From Streptomyces sp. XD-27 (GTDB lineage Bacteria; Actinomycetota; Actinomycetes; Streptomycetales; Streptomycetaceae), in the NCBI RefSeq assembly GCF_030553055.1, contig NZ_CP130713.1, positions 1,302,001 to 1,366,000 on the forward strand: DNA of 64,000 bases, given 5' to 3'. Of the stretch, positions 1-8,963 are shown one piece after another. Below the pieces are notes generated by a model. It did no database searches, was not told the DNA's origin, and saw only the letters and a list, made by a program, of their open reading frames with translations. The number at the start of each line of letters is the position of its first letter. The stretch's first letter is position 1. The position numbers and the translations under genes are program-made.

Positions 1-645
1 CTGCCGGACTCCGGGCGCAACTATCTCTCCAAGGTCCACGACGACGGGTGGCTGCGGCACTGGGGCTTCCTCGACGGCGACGGGACCGGGCCGGTGGTCG
101 GCGACGCCCCGAGCACGCCGCTGGGGCTGTCCCTGCGCCCCTCGGCCACCGTCGGTCAGACGCTGGCGACCCTGGAGGAACGGGCCGGCGAGAAGCGGCC
201 CGACGGGCGCGGGGCGGACACGGCGGCGCTGGTGACGATGGTGCCGGAGCGACCGGACCGCCCCGTCATGGGCACCGAGATCCTCGGCAGCGTCACCGCG
301 CGGCTGCTGCGGGAGTCCCTGGCCACAGGGGCGGCGCACCCGGACGACGCGCTGCGCGACCATCTCGCCCCGGCGCCGCCCGCCTTCGGCAGCGGCGAGC
401 CGGCCGCCGATGCCCTGGCGGCGCTGGACGGGCACGCCGCGGAGACCGCCGTGGTGCTGTTCGACGGCCGGGCGCGGGCGCTGGTCGGCCGCGCCGCCCT
501 GGCGGCGCTGGTGCGTGCCCAGGACGCGGCGGCCGACGGGCCGGGCACCGCGCCGGAGACCGCGCCGGACGCCGCTTCGGACGACACGACAGACGCCGTG
601 ACGGATGCCGTGACGGATGCCGCGGCGGCGCCTGTCGGGGCCTGA
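1..645 (+). CDS. cystathionine beta-synthase, C-terminal part
   Basis: The gene is cut by the left edge; only the last 214 codons are present. The first residues (LPDSGRNYLSKVHDDGW) are the typical end of the PLP-dependent cystathionine beta-synthase/cysteine synthase fold, where the active-site region closes before the regulatory half. What follows is compatible with a pair of degenerate CBS domains (roughly residues 40-180 of the visible part), the Bateman module that tunes these enzymes. The enzyme condenses homocysteine with serine in transsulfuration. The last ~35 residues are a low-complexity Ala/Asp/Thr tail with a short DAVT repeat, unlikely to be folded. The PLP lysine lies outside the window, so activity cannot be judged. 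An ordinary O-acetylserine sulfhydrylase is less likely because those lack the C-terminal extension. Confidence 0.8.
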   Translation: MPDSGRNYLSKVHDDGWLRHWGFLDGDGTGPVVGDAPSTPLGLSLRPSATVGQTLATLEERAGEKRPDGRGADTAALVTMVPERPDRPVMGTEILGSVTARLLRESLATGAAHPDDALRDHLAPAPPAFGSGEPAADALAALDGHAAETAVVLFDGRARALVGRAALAALVRAQDAAADGPGTAPETAPDAASDDTTDAVTDAVTDAAAAPVGA

Positions 646-841
646 GAGACGCCGCGGCGGGGGGCATCTGCGCGGCTATGGGGCGCCGCGAACGCCTCCA
701 ACTCGCCCTGTACGTGGCGGTGGTTGCGCCGCGCTGGGAACTGATCCGGGAGCTGCGCGCGGCGCGATCGGACCGGTCCGTACCGGCCCGGGTCGGCGAC
801 GACGCCATGGCCGGGCCGCCCACCGGGCCATAATGAGAGCC

Positions 842-856
842 AGACATCGGACGTCT
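842..856. promoter_or_regulatory. probable operator of the adjacent GntR/FadR regulator
   Basis: A 15-bp near-perfect palindrome, AGACATCGGACGTCT, sits 16 bp before the start of the regulator. Only one base pair of the dyad is mismatched. FadR-subfamily GntR proteins bind short dyads of this size. Its position in the 5' leader and its recurrence behind the gene (1585-1676) suggest autoregulation. This is inference from sequence symmetry. Confidence 0.5.
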
Positions 857-872
857 TACGGGGAGGCCCATC

Positions 873-1544
873 ATGGCGGTCACCGACGAGGCGATCGAGA
901 AGATCAAGGACATGATCGTCTCGGGTGCGCTGCGGCCCGGCGACCGCCTCCCCAAGGAGAGCGAACTGGCCGCGGAGCTGGGGCTGTCCCGCAACTCGCT
1001 GCGCGAGGCGGTACGGGCCCTGTCGCTGATCCGCATCCTGGACGTGCGGCAGGGCGACGGCACCTACGTCACCAGCCTGGACCCCGAACTGCTGCTCCAG
1101 GAGCTCGGTTTCATCGTCGACTTCCACCAGGACGACACGGCGCTGGAGTTCCTGGCCGTCCGGCGCGTCCTGGAGCCCGCGGCGACCGCGCTGGCCTGTG
1201 CCCGGATCACCGACGCGGAGCTGGACGAGCTGTCGGCGCAGTTGGACGCGCTGGGCCCGCGGCCCTCGGTGCGCCAACTGGTCGCCTGCGACGTGGAATT
1301 CCACCACCGCATCGCCCGGGCGTCCGGCAACGGTGTGCTCTGCTCGCTGCTGGACGGCCTGTCCGGGCCGACCAGCCGGACCCGCGTCTGGCGCACCCTG
1401 ACCCGCAACGGCGCGGCCGCCCGCACCCTGTACGAGCACCGCGCGATCCTGGCCGCGCTGCGCGACCGGGATGCGGAGGCGGCCCGGTCGTGGGCCACGG
1501 TCCACGTCGCGAGCGCCGAACACTGGCTGCGCGCCGCGCTGTGA
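873..1544 (+). CDS. GntR-family (FadR subfamily) transcriptional regulator
   Basis: The 223-residue protein has the standard GntR winged helix at residues ~5-70 (IEKIKDMIVSGALRPGDRLP, ELAAELGLSRNSLREAVRAL, then the wing QGDGTYV). An all-helical FCD ligand-binding domain follows from ~90 to 215. The FCD metal/ligand pocket is visible as the D-x3-H pattern (CDVEFHHRIA) plus later histidines. FadR-type proteins usually sense carboxylic acids and repress catabolic genes; the ligand cannot be told here. The ATG start follows a good GGGGAGG ribosome site. A 15-bp palindrome lies just upstream and related half-sites lie downstream, so it probably represses itself. No obvious catabolic operon adjoins it; the next gene is parJ-like. 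Confidence 0.88.
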   Translation: MAVTDEAIEKIKDMIVSGALRPGDRLPKESELAAELGLSRNSLREAVRALSLIRILDVRQGDGTYVTSLDPELLLQELGFIVDFHQDDTALEFLAVRRVLEPAATALACARITDAELDELSAQLDALGPRPSVRQLVACDVEFHHRIARASGNGVLCSLLDGLSGPTSRTRVWRTLTRNGAAARTLYEHRAILAALRDRDAEAARSWATVHVASAEHWLRAAL

Positions 1545-1584
1545 CCGAGGCCCCCCGACAGGCCACCCCGTCACCACGGCAGGA

Positions 1585-1676
1585 ACATCGGACCTTTCAC
1601 GGTGATCCGATGTCTAAGCCCCTGTGGGCGCCGGTGTCCCGATGTGAACGAATTCATGGGATAACACGTCCGATGA
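1585..1676. promoter_or_regulatory. cluster of operator-like half-sites behind the GntR gene
   Basis: Three copies related to the upstream operator occur here: ACATCGGACCT at 1585-1595 (10 of 11 bases identical to ACATCGGACGT), its inverted form ending TCCGATGT at 1606-1613, and ACGTCCGATGA at 1666-1676 (10 of 11 to the reverse complement). The first two form an inverted pair spaced by 13 bp. The region lies between the regulator stop and the PAC2/parJ-like gene, so the regulator could also control that promoter. Confidence 0.4.
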
Positions 1677-1804
1677 ATCTGCGTCCCCTTCCTGGACAAG
1701 GCTGCGGCCGAAGGCCCTGGAAGCCGTAGGCTGGGACCGCACGCAACGGAACTGCAGCCGGCGGTGGCACGGACCCGTCCGCCCCGGTCGGAAGGAGGCG
1801 CTGG

Positions 1805-2899
1805 GTGATCGAGCTTGAGGGGGTTCCCGAGCTGATCGACCCGGTCATGATCTGTGCCTTCGAGGGCTGGAACGACGCCGGAGACGCCGCCTCCACCGCG
1901 GTCGGGCACCTGGACCGGGAATGGAAGGGCGAGGTCTTCGCCGCCCTGGACGCCGAGGACTACTACGACTTCCAGGTGAACCGGCCCACGGTGTGGCTGG
2001 ACGGCGGGGTCCGCAAGATCACATGGCCGACGACCCGGCTGTCCGTGGTCCGCGCCGGAACCGGCGACAAGCCGCGCGATCTCGTGCTGGTGCGCGGGAT
2101 CGAGCCGAGCATGCGCTGGCGCTCGTTCTGCAACGAGATCCTGGGCTTCGCCCACGAGTTGGGCGTGGAGATGGTCGTCGTGCTCGGTGCGCTGCTGGGC
2201 GACACCCCGCACACCCGGCCGGTGCCGGTCAGCGGCGTCACCTCCGACCCCGACCTGGCCCGCACCCTCGATCTGGAGGAGACGCGGTACGAGGGTCCGA
2301 CCGGCATCGTGGGCATCCTCCAGGAGGCGTGCACCCACGCCGGGGTCCCGGCGGTGAGCCTGTGGGCGGCGGTACCGCACTACGTCTCGCAGCCGCCGAA
2401 CCCGAAGGCGACGCTGGCGCTGCTCAACCGCCTGGAGGACCTGATCGGCGTCCGTATCCCGCTGGGCGAGCTCGCGGAGGACGCGCGGGCCTGGCAGCTG
2501 GGCGTCGACCAGCTGGCGGCCGAGGACAGCGAGGTCGCCGAGTACGTGCAGTCGCTGGAGGAGGCGCGCGACACCGCCGACCTGCCGGAGGCGTCGGGCG
2601 AGGCCATCGCCCGGGAGTTCGAGCGCTATCTGCGGCGGCGGGACGGGCAGCCGGGGCCGGGCGGGCATGCCACGGAGACCGGCGCGGTCGCCGACGGCCG
2701 GGACTCGGGCGCGTACCTGCGCGACTCGACCAGCGGCCGGACCCGGCCGGCGAAGCCCTCCCCCAAGGACGGGCCGTCCGACGGGCCGTCAGGGGACGGT
2801 ACGGAAGGGCAGAACGGCGGTGGCCGGGACGACGGCGAGAGACCCGGCGGCGACGGGCCATCACGGGACGGCGAGGGCGAGGACGGCGACGAGGGCTGA
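1805..2899 (+). CDS. parJ: PAC2-family protein, ParJ-like
   Basis: The 364-residue product has a PAC2 (proteasome-assembly-chaperone-like) fold over residues ~1-270, recognisable by MICAFEGWNDAGDA near the N-terminus and VVLGALLGDTPHTRP in the middle. The last ~90 residues are a charged, Gly/Asp-rich disordered tail. The GTG start follows GGAAGGAGG. In S. coelicolor the gene beside mshC is SCO1662 (ParJ), an actinobacterial signature protein reported to interact with ParA and affect chromosome segregation in sporulating hyphae. The name here rests on that synteny and fold, recalled rather than searched. The gene is convergent with mshC, with a strong hairpin between them. What is certain is only the PAC2 family; the ParJ role is inference. 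Confidence 0.75.
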   Translation: MIELEGVPELIDPVMICAFEGWNDAGDAASTAVGHLDREWKGEVFAALDAEDYYDFQVNRPTVWLDGGVRKITWPTTRLSVVRAGTGDKPRDLVLVRGIEPSMRWRSFCNEILGFAHELGVEMVVVLGALLGDTPHTRPVPVSGVTSDPDLARTLDLEETRYEGPTGIVGILQEACTHAGVPAVSLWAAVPHYVSQPPNPKATLALLNRLEDLIGVRIPLGELAEDARAWQLGVDQLAAEDSEVAEYVQSLEEARDTADLPEASGEAIAREFERYLRRRDGQPGPGGHATETGAVADGRDSGAYLRDSTSGRTRPAKPSPKDGPSDGPSGDGTEGQNGGGRDDGERPGGDGPSRDGEGEDGDEG

Positions 2900-2922
2900 C
2901 CCCCGCCCCACCCGGAATGTCG

Positions 2923-2955
2923 AAGGGCGCTCCCCCGGTCGGGGGGAGCGCCCTT
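2923..2955. terminator. intrinsic terminator between convergent genes
   Basis: A perfect 14-bp stem (AAGGGCGCTCCCCC / GGGGGAGCGCCCTT) with a 5-nt loop starts 24 bp after the PAC2 gene and lies before the end of convergent mshC. It has the A/T ends expected of a bidirectional terminator. Confidence 0.85.
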
Positions 2956-3115
2956 GTGCTGTTCGGCGGCGGCGCACCGGGCGCGCGGTGCCCTCCCGGC
3001 CGGGTGGTACCCGGTGCGGGTGCGGGCCCCCCGCCCGGTGCCGGGGCACCGGGCGGGCACGGCCTCCGTAGCGCGTCCGCTTACGTGCCCGGTACGACGC
3101 GCGTACCGGGCACGG

Positions 3116-4345
3116 TCACAGCGCCACGCCCAGCAGCGCGTCGACCGCGCGGGACACCAGGCCGGGCGCCCCCGTGTCCGTACCGCCGTCGGACTCCTGG
3201 GCCGCCGCCCAGCGGTCGACCGCGGCGAGCGCCGCCGGGGCGTCGAGGTCGTCGGCCAGCGCGGCGCGGATCTCCTCCACCAGCGCCTCGGCGGACGGTC
3301 CGTCCGGCCGCGACACCGCGGCCCGCCAGCGGCCCAGCCGTGCCACGGCCTGGTCGAGCACGTCGTCCGTCCACTCCCAGTCCGACCGGTAGTGGTGCGC
3401 GAGCAGCGCGAGCCGGATCGCGACCGGGTCCACCCCGGCACGCCGCAGCGTGGAGACGAAGACGAGATTGCCCTTGGACTTGGACATCTTCTCGCCGTGC
3501 AGGGCGACCAGCCCGGCGTGGACGTACGCCTTGGCGAAGGGGCGTGTTCCGGTCAGCACCTGGGCGTGCGAGGCGCCCATCTCGTGGTGCGGGAAGGCGA
3601 GGTCGGAGCCGCCGCCCTGCACGTCGAAGCCCATGCCCAGGTGTTCCAGGGCGATGGCCACGCACTCGATGTGCCAGCCGGGGCGTCCCGGGCCGAGCGA
3701 GGCGCCGTCCCAGCTCGGCTCGCCGGGCCGGGCGGCCAGCCACAGCAGCGGGTCGAGCGGGTTCTTCTTGCCCGGCCGGTCGGGGTCGCCGCCGCGCTCC
3801 GCCGACAGCAGCCGCATGGCCTCGGCGTCCAGCCGGGAGACGCTGCCGAAGGAGGGGTCGGACTCCACGGAGAAGTAGATGTCGCCGTCGAGCTCGTAGG
3901 CGGCGCCCGCGTCCCGCAGCCGCTCCACGAGCGGCACGATCTTGGGGATCGCCTCGACGGCGCCGATGTAGTGGGTGGGCGGGAGCATGCGCAGGGCGGT
4001 CATGTCCTCGCGGAAGAGCTCGGTCTCCCGCTGGGCGAGGTCGGTCCAGTCGTCACCGTTCGCCGTGGCCCGCTCCAGCAGCGGATCATCGATGTCGGTG
4101 ACGTTCTGGACGTAGTGAACCTGCCGCTTGGTGTCGAGCCACACGCGCTGGACGAGGTCGAACGCGTTGTAGGTCGCCGCGTGCCCCAGGTGGGTGGCGT
4201 CGTACGGGGTTATCCCGCAGACGTAGATACGGGCGACGGGACCGGGGTCGAGGGTGATCGGACCCCCGGTCGCGGTGTCGTGGATCCTCAGGTCGCGGCC
4301 ACTGCCAGGCAGGGCGGGAACCTCGGAAGCGGGCCAGGCATACAT
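3116..4345 (-). CDS. mshC: cysteine:GlcN-Ins ligase MshC (mycothiol biosynthesis)
   Basis: This 409-residue class-I aminoacyl-tRNA-synthetase-like enzyme joins cysteine to 1-D-myo-inosityl-2-amino-2-deoxy-glucopyranoside using ATP, the penultimate step of mycothiol synthesis in the cytoplasm. Visible family marks are THLGH (HIGH motif, residues 51-55), KMSKS at 286-290, and zinc/cysteine-site residues Cys43, Cys228 and His253. The start MYAWP was chosen because MshC proteins begin this way (…[12 protein letters not shown]) and the length then matches the family. A cysteinyl-tRNA synthetase would have a longer anticodon-binding C-terminus, absent here. It is the last gene of a conserved actinobacterial set with the PI-kinase-like, DUF3090 and phosphomutase genes upstream on the same strand. 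Confidence 0.95.
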   Translation of the reverse strand: MYAWPASEVPALPGSGRDLRIHDTATGGPITLDPGPVARIYVCGITPYDATHLGHAATYNAFDLVQRVWLDTKRQVHYVQNVTDIDDPLLERATANGDDWTDLAQRETELFREDMTALRMLPPTHYIGAVEAIPKIVPLVERLRDAGAAYELDGDIYFSVESDPSFGSVSRLDAEAMRLLSAERGGDPDRPGKKNPLDPLLWLAARPGEPSWDGASLGPGRPGWHIECVAIALEHLGMGFDVQGGGSDLAFPHHEMGASHAQVLTGTRPFAKAYVHAGLVALHGEKMSKSKGNLVFVSTLRRAGVDPVAIRLALLAHHYRSDWEWTDDVLDQAVARLGRWRAAVSRPDGPSAEALVEEIRAALADDLDAPAALAAVDRWAAAQESDGGTDTGAPGLVSRAVDALLGVAL

Positions 4346-4482
4346 GTCTTGAGCGTAACCGGACGCCTGTTCCGGATACGAACCGGATCGCGCTCTTGGC
4401 CGAATAGGCGGTCTTGCGCGAACGGCCTCCGGCGTGCATATGCCAGAGCGCGGCGGGTGGGGCATCCGCACCGGGAGAGCCG

Positions 4483-5379
4483 TCAGACCGGAGGCCAGGG
4501 GATGGCCGGCCACTGCCCACTGGGCTCGGGGTGCCGCCCGGTGCGCAGCAGCTCCGCGACCCGTGCGCGCACCGCCGCGATCTCCGCCGGGGTGATGAGC
4601 TCGGCCAGCCGGACGGTGAGCGGCTCGCCGTCGGCCAGGGCGGCGGACAGCCGCTCCAGGACCGCCACGGCCTCCTCGGTCAGCGGCTCGCCGGCCCAGC
4701 CCCACAGCAGGGTGCGCAGCTTGTCGTCGGCGTTGAAGGTGACGCCGTGGTCGATCGCGTACACCCGGCCGTCGGCCGCGGGCAGCAGATGGCCGCCCTT
4801 GCGGTCGCCGTTGTTGATCACCGCGTCGAGGACCGCCAGCCGGCGCAGCCGTACGTCGTCGGCGTGCACCAGCAGCGCGGTGCCGCCCTCGACCTCGGCG
4901 AAGCCGACGGCCTTCCAGCCGGGCTCCGGCTGCTCGCCCTCGACCAGCGCGAGCAGTTCCGGGGCGTCGCCGTCGGCGGACGGTTCGATCCACAGCTGGC
5001 ACATGCCGTGCCCGTACGGCCCGTCCCGCAGCACGGTCGGCGGGACCAGCCCCCAGCCGGTGGCCTCGGACAGCTCGTACGCGGCGACCTCGCGCTCGGC
5101 AAGGGTGCCGTCGGGGAAGTCCCACAGCGGGCGCTCCCCGGCCACCGGCTTGTACACGCACGCGGCGCTGTGCCCCTCGTACGTGACGGTGCAATAGAGC
5201 ACCGCGTTGGACGCCGTGCGGATCTGGCCGCGCACCGTCAGCTCGCCGCGCGCCAGCAGGTCGAGCGCGGACGGCGCGGCCGCGGGCTCCGGGGCCGCGC
5301 CGGGATCGGCGGGTCCGGAAGGCTCCGGCACCGTCGGGGGCGTCCCGCTCAGCGGCGATATCCGTTCTGGCGCGGGCAT
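4483..5379 (-). CDS. SCO1664-family protein (PI3/4-kinase-like fold)
   Basis: The 298-residue product belongs to the actinobacterial SCO1664 family, which has a degenerate phosphatidylinositol-3/4-kinase-like fold. Supporting segments are [24 protein letters not shown] (P-loop/ATP-site-like lysine region), [21 protein letters not shown] then DRK..H (catalytic-loop-like) and YAIDHGVTF. The true substrate is unknown. An upstream in-frame start would add 14 residues, but the ATG used here has GGAGGGACACGT in front of it, an ideal ribosome site. The gene overlaps the end of the DUF3090 gene by 31 bp, implying translational coupling. It travels with DUF3090, a phosphomutase and mshC in many actinobacteria. 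Function is unassigned. Confidence 0.8.
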   Translation of the reverse strand: MPAPERISPLSGTPPTVPEPSGPADPGAAPEPAAAPSALDLLARGELTVRGQIRTASNAVLYCTVTYEGHSAACVYKPVAGERPLWDFPDGTLAEREVAAYELSEATGWGLVPPTVLRDGPYGHGMCQLWIEPSADGDAPELLALVEGEQPEPGWKAVGFAEVEGGTALLVHADDVRLRRLAVLDAVINNGDRKGGHLLPAADGRVYAIDHGVTFNADDKLRTLLWGWAGEPLTEEAVAVLERLSAALADGEPLTVRLAELITPAEIAAVRARVAELLRTGRHPEPSGQWPAIPWPPV

Positions 5380-5933
5380 ACGTGTCCCTCCGGGTCGAGC
5401 GGCAGGCTGCACAGCGGGCACGGCGGGCGCCCGGCGTTGACGACCTCCAGGGCGCGCTTGGCGAACGCGCGGGCCTGGGTGCCGGTGAGCCGGACCCGCA
5501 GCATCGGCGGGCCGTTCACCTCGTCCTGCAGCAGCCGCTCCTCGGCCTCCGCCAGGTCCTCCTCGGAGTCCGCGTCCAGCTCGACCAGCGCCTGCGCCTC
5601 CACGATCATGCGCTGCTCGTCGCCGTCCCAGGCCAGGGCCATCGTGCCGACCCGGAACTCCTCCTCCACAGGGGTGTCCAGCGGTGCGGTGTCGGTGAGT
5701 TCGGCGGGGGCCACCGCGGGCACCGGCGCGTTGCCGCCGGTGCGCCGTACGACCTCGTCAAGGAGCTCGTCGATCCGCTCGGCGAGTGCCGCGACCTGGG
5801 TCTTCTCCAGCGCGACACTGGTGACCCTGCCGCCCGCCGACGCCTGCAGGAAGAAGGTACGGCGGCCCGGCAGCCCGACCGTACCGGCGACGAACCGCTC
5901 CGGCGGGTCGTAGAGGAACACCTGACGGGACAA
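5349..5933 (-). CDS. DUF3090 family protein (SCO1663-neighbourhood)
   Basis: The 194-residue protein matches DUF3090 by its N-terminus ([16 protein letters not shown]) and by the C-terminal zinc-ribbon-like segment [20 protein letters not shown], whose three cysteines plus His can bind a metal. No catalytic motif is evident. It lies between a histidine-phosphatase gene (102 bp upstream) and the PI-kinase-like gene (31-bp overlap), the usual arrangement near mshC. It is probably cytoplasmic, as there is no signal or membrane segment. Role unknown; co-occurrence across actinobacteria suggests a shared pathway with its neighbours. Confidence 0.82.
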   Translation of the reverse strand: MSRQVFLYDPPERFVAGTVGLPGRRTFFLQASAGGRVTSVALEKTQVAALAERIDELLDEVVRRTGGNAPVPAVAPAELTDTAPLDTPVEEEFRVGTMALAWDGDEQRMIVEAQALVELDADSEEDLAEAEERLLQDEVNGPPMLRVRLTGTQARAFAKRALEVVNAGRPPCPLCSLPLDPEGHVCPRQNGYRR

Positions 5934-6035
5934 CGTCCTGCTCCATCTTGTTTCGTTCGGGTGCTACGGCTGCTGGTTCACAAGCGCGCCGCTCCTTCGA
6001 CGACGCCGCGGCACCCACCCTACTGCGCACCGAGA

Positions 6036-6746
6036 TCACGGCGCTCCCGCGCCGCCCCCCACCGGAGCCTCGGGGCCGCGGGGGCCGCCCGCGGCGTCGT
6101 CGGAGGCGTCCGGGCGCGGCTCCAGACCGCCGAAGTCGCCGGTGTCGCCCAGCCGTACGAGGTAGGGCCGCAGCTCGGTGTAGCGGATCGCGGTGACCGA
6201 GCAGGGCTCGACGGAGATGCGCTGGAAGAGGTCCAGATGCAGCCCGAGCGCGTCGGCGACGAGGGACTTGATGATGTCGCCGTGCGAGCACATCAGATAG
6301 ATCGCGTCCGAGCCGTGCTCGGCCTCGATCCGGGCGTTCCACTCGCGTACGGCGTCGACCGCGCGCGCCTGCATGGCCCGCAGCGACTCGCCACCGGGGA
6401 ACGCGGCGGCGGACGGGTGCTGCTGCACGACGGCCATCAGCGGCTCGTCGGACAGCTCCTTGAGCTTGCGCCCCGACCAGTCGCCGTAATGGCACTCGCC
6501 GATCCGGTCGTCGGTGTGCAGGCGCAGCCCGGGCCGTGCGGCGAGCAGCGGGGCGAGGGTTTCCTGGCAGCGCTGGAGCGGGCTGGAGACGGCGGCAGCC
6601 AGCGGGAGCCGCGCCAGCCGCGCGGGCAGCTCGGCCGCCTGCCTGGCGCCGCGCTCGTCCAGGGTGACGCCGGGTGTCCAGCCCGCGAGCACCCCGGCGG
6701 TATTGGCGGTGGACCGGCCGTGCCGGACGAGGATCAGCGTGGGCAT
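6036..6746 (-). CDS. histidine phosphatase, MSMEG_4193 family putative phosphomutase
   Basis: The 236-residue protein starts directly with LILVRHGRST, the RHG phosphohistidine motif (His about residue 8). The second-half histidine is in MCSHGDIIK, and SSPLQRC is the phosphate-pocket arginine segment. This is the cobC/phosphoglycerate-mutase superfamily; the length and genomic neighbours fit the actinobacterial MSMEG_4193 subgroup, whose substrate is not established. The C-terminal ~30 residues are Gly/Pro rich and probably disordered. It is the first gene of the operon that ends with mshC. Confidence 0.85.
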   Translation of the reverse strand: MPTLILVRHGRSTANTAGVLAGWTPGVTLDERGARQAAELPARLARLPLAAAVSSPLQRCQETLAPLLAARPGLRLHTDDRIGECHYGDWSGRKLKELSDEPLMAVVQQHPSAAAFPGGESLRAMQARAVDAVREWNARIEAEHGSDAIYLMCSHGDIIKSLVADALGLHLDLFQRISVEPCSVTAIRYTELRPYLVRLGDTGDFGGLEPRPDASDDAAGGPRGPEAPVGGGAGAP

Positions 6747-6856
6747 GCCGCCACCCTACGGCCTGGCGGGAGGGTTGCGGCCGGCCGTGCCGGTGCGCGC
6801 CGCGGGCTCGCACGGCGGACGTGCGCCCCCGCCGGGTTGGCGGAAGAATACGCCGC

Positions 6857-7840
6857 GTGATCGTGGATTGCGCCGTCTATCAGGACGGGCGCCGTATCGA
6901 GGGGCCCGCGGACTTCTCAGCGGCCCTCGACCGGGCGCGGGCGGCCCGGAACGCCTTCTTGTGGATCGGCCTGTACGAGCCGACCGAAGAGGAGTTCGCC
7001 ATGGTGAGCAGCGATTTCGGGCTGCATCCGCTGGCCGTGGAGGACGCCCTGTCCGCGCACCAGCGGCCCAAGCTGGAGGTCTACGAGGACTCGCTGTTCC
7101 TGGTGCTCAAGCCGGTCCAGTACGAGGACAAGTACAGCGCGGTCACCACGGGTGAGCTGATGGTCTTCGTCGGCGACTGCTTCGTGGTGACCGTGCGGCA
7201 TGGCGAGGCCAATCCGCTGGGGGTGGTCCGGGAGCGGCTGGAGCGCACGCCGGAGGTGCTCCGGCACGGCCCCACGGCGGTGATGTACGCAGTCGCCGAC
7301 GCCGTGGTGGACCACTATCTGGAGGTCGCGGACGAGCTCCACATCGACCTCGACGAGCTGGAGGCGGACGTCTTCTCTCCGGAGAGCGGCCGGTTGGCGT
7401 TCACGGCCGGGCGGATCTACTCGTTCAAGCGGCAGGTGCTGGAGTTCCGCCGGGCCGCGGGCCCGCTGGACGATCCGATGGCGCGGCTCGCCGGCGGCGG
7501 GGTGCCGTTCGTGCACGCGGGCTCGCGGCCGTTCTTCCGCGACGTCGGCGACCACCTCACGCGCGCGAACGAGCATGTGGACGGCCTGGACCGGCTGCTG
7601 TCGGATGTGCTGGCCGCGCATCTCGCGCAGGTGGGCGTGCGGCAGAACGACGACGTGCGCAAGATCTCGGCCTGGGCGGCGATGATCGCCGTACCCACGA
7701 TGCTGGCGGGGATCTACGGCATGAACTTCGACCACATGCCGGAGCTGGCGCAGCCCTGGGGGTATCCGGCCGTCCTGGTCCTCATGGTCGGTTCCGTACT
7801 GCTACTGCACCGGTTCTTCAAGCGGCGCGGCTGGCTGTGA
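6857..7840 (+). CDS. corA: CorA-family magnesium/cobalt transporter
   Basis: The 327-residue protein has the CorA layout: a soluble N-terminal alpha/beta domain (residues ~1-190), a long helical stalk (~200-265), then two C-terminal membrane helices. The selectivity motif YGMNF (residues ~295-299) lies between the helices, followed by the short periplasmic loop DHMPELAQPWGYP. It forms a pentameric divalent-cation channel in the plasma membrane. The GTG start at this position gives the canonical N-terminus IVDCAVYQDG; upstream in-frame codons read into unlikely sequence. It is divergent from the phosphomutase operon and convergent with the ferritin-like gene. Confidence 0.92.
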   Translation: MIVDCAVYQDGRRIEGPADFSAALDRARAARNAFLWIGLYEPTEEEFAMVSSDFGLHPLAVEDALSAHQRPKLEVYEDSLFLVLKPVQYEDKYSAVTTGELMVFVGDCFVVTVRHGEANPLGVVRERLERTPEVLRHGPTAVMYAVADAVVDHYLEVADELHIDLDELEADVFSPESGRLAFTAGRIYSFKRQVLEFRRAAGPLDDPMARLAGGGVPFVHAGSRPFFRDVGDHLTRANEHVDGLDRLLSDVLAAHLAQVGVRQNDDVRKISAWAAMIAVPTMLAGIYGMNFDHMPELAQPWGYPAVLVLMVGSVLLLHRFFKRRGWL

Positions 7841-7869
7841 CGGAGCTGAGGCCGACCGGCGGACCGCGG

Positions 7870-8658
7870 TCAGGCGAACTCCGGAGCCGTCGTGGCCGGG
7901 CCGCCCAGCGCGTCGAGCCGTTCCGGCATCCGCAGCGTCACCATCCGCCGCCACCCGGCGAAGCGCTCGACGGCGTACGCGGCGCGGATGCCCGCGGCGA
8001 GCACCGCCGCCTTGGCGCGCGGCCAGCCGAGGATGCGGCCCATATGGGCCATCACCGCGAGGCTGACGTCGCGGTAGACCTCGATCTCGGTCAGCGCCGC
8101 CTCGCGCAGGGTGGCCTGGATGAGCCGTCCGTGCCCGGCGGCGGCCAGGCGCAGCAGTTCCTCGTGGCAGTAGGCGAGGTGGTTGTCCTCGTCATGGGAG
8201 ATCATCTTGACCGCGCGCCCGATGTCGGGATGGTTCCCGAAGTGCTTCCGCAGCAGCCGCATCTGGGCGGAGGCGCGTTCCTCGGTGACCCGGCTGTGGG
8301 CGAGGTAGATGACGATGTCGTGTTCGGTGAGCGGCTCGTCGCGGCGGAGCTTGTCGTGCGCGAGGCCGATGCCGCGCGCTTCCAGGAGCATCGTGTAGTC
8401 GGCCTCGCGCGGCACCTCGACCGGCTCCAGTGAGCGCTTGCGCAGCAGGGCGTTGAAGATCCTGCCGTGCTTGTCCTCGTCCGCCCCGTGTCGCGCGATC
8501 TTGGGCGCGAGCGCACGCTGGCTGTCCGGCACCAGGGCGGCGATCCGGCCGTTCTCCCAACCGCCCTGGGCCTCGCCGCTGGCCGCGATGGAGCAGAAGA
8601 GCTGGAACGAGTGGTCGTTGTCGAGGATCTCCTGGAAGAGACTTTTCGCCGAGAGCAC
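7870..8658 (-). CDS. ferritin-like domain protein
   Basis: The ~262-residue, mostly helical protein carries repeated Glu/His residues of a ferritin-like di-iron four-helix bundle: HGADEDKHGRIF, RVTEERASAQ and SHDEDNHLAYCHEEL. The chosen GTG start (residue VLSAKSLFQEIL…) follows GGAGG with 8-nt spacing; an in-frame ATG 42 bp upstream lacks a comparable ribosome site, and a GTG one codon earlier is also possible. No signal peptide or membrane segment is seen. The homologue is a conserved Streptomyces core protein of unknown substrate; metal binding is inferred from the motif pattern. Confidence 0.75.
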   Translation of the reverse strand: MLSAKSLFQEILDNDHSFQLFCSIAASGEAQGGWENGRIAALVPDSQRALAPKIARHGADEDKHGRIFNALLRKRSLEPVEVPREADYTMLLEARGIGLAHDKLRRDEPLTEHDIVIYLAHSRVTEERASAQMRLLRKHFGNHPDIGRAVKMISHDEDNHLAYCHEELLRLAAAGHGRLIQATLREAALTEIEVYRDVSLAVMAHMGRILGWPRAKAAVLAAGIRAAYAVERFAGWRRMVTLRMPERLDALGGPATTAPEFA

Positions 8659-8963
8659 CACAGCCACCTCCGTGCATGACGTTCCAGAAGAATCAGTCAA
8701 ATGCCCGCATCGAGAGGCGGCAACAGGGAGGCCCGCCGGGTCGGCCGAACGGCGGATCCGGCGGGCGGGTGTGCGTAAGGCGCGGCGCGTAACCGCGGCG
8801 GGCGGGGCGGCGTTGTGCTGCGTGACGGCCGTGGCGGGGAAGACCCCCGAGCCCCCACCACGGCCGCAGAGCTTGCGCCGCGCGTCGTGCGGCGGCGGAC
8901 ACTCCGGCCCGTTGTTCCGCGCGCGGCGCGCCGGTCCGTTGTTCCGCGCGGCGCGGCGGTCTG

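Noticed and set aside
1921-4101. A 726-codon + frame spanning parJ and mshC
   Set aside because: It crosses a perfect terminator hairpin and overlaps two well-supported genes; composition is Arg/Ala/Gly shadow type.
4483-5421. Longer start for the SCO1664-family gene at 5421
   Set aside because: The internal ATG at 5379 has an ideal GGAGGG ribosome site and the extra 14 residues are unlike the family.
8909-8960. Near-duplicate of CCGTTGTTCCGCGCG twice in the gap after the ferritin-like gene start
   Set aside because: Short, very GC-biased local duplication without symmetry or link to a gene; no function can be supported.
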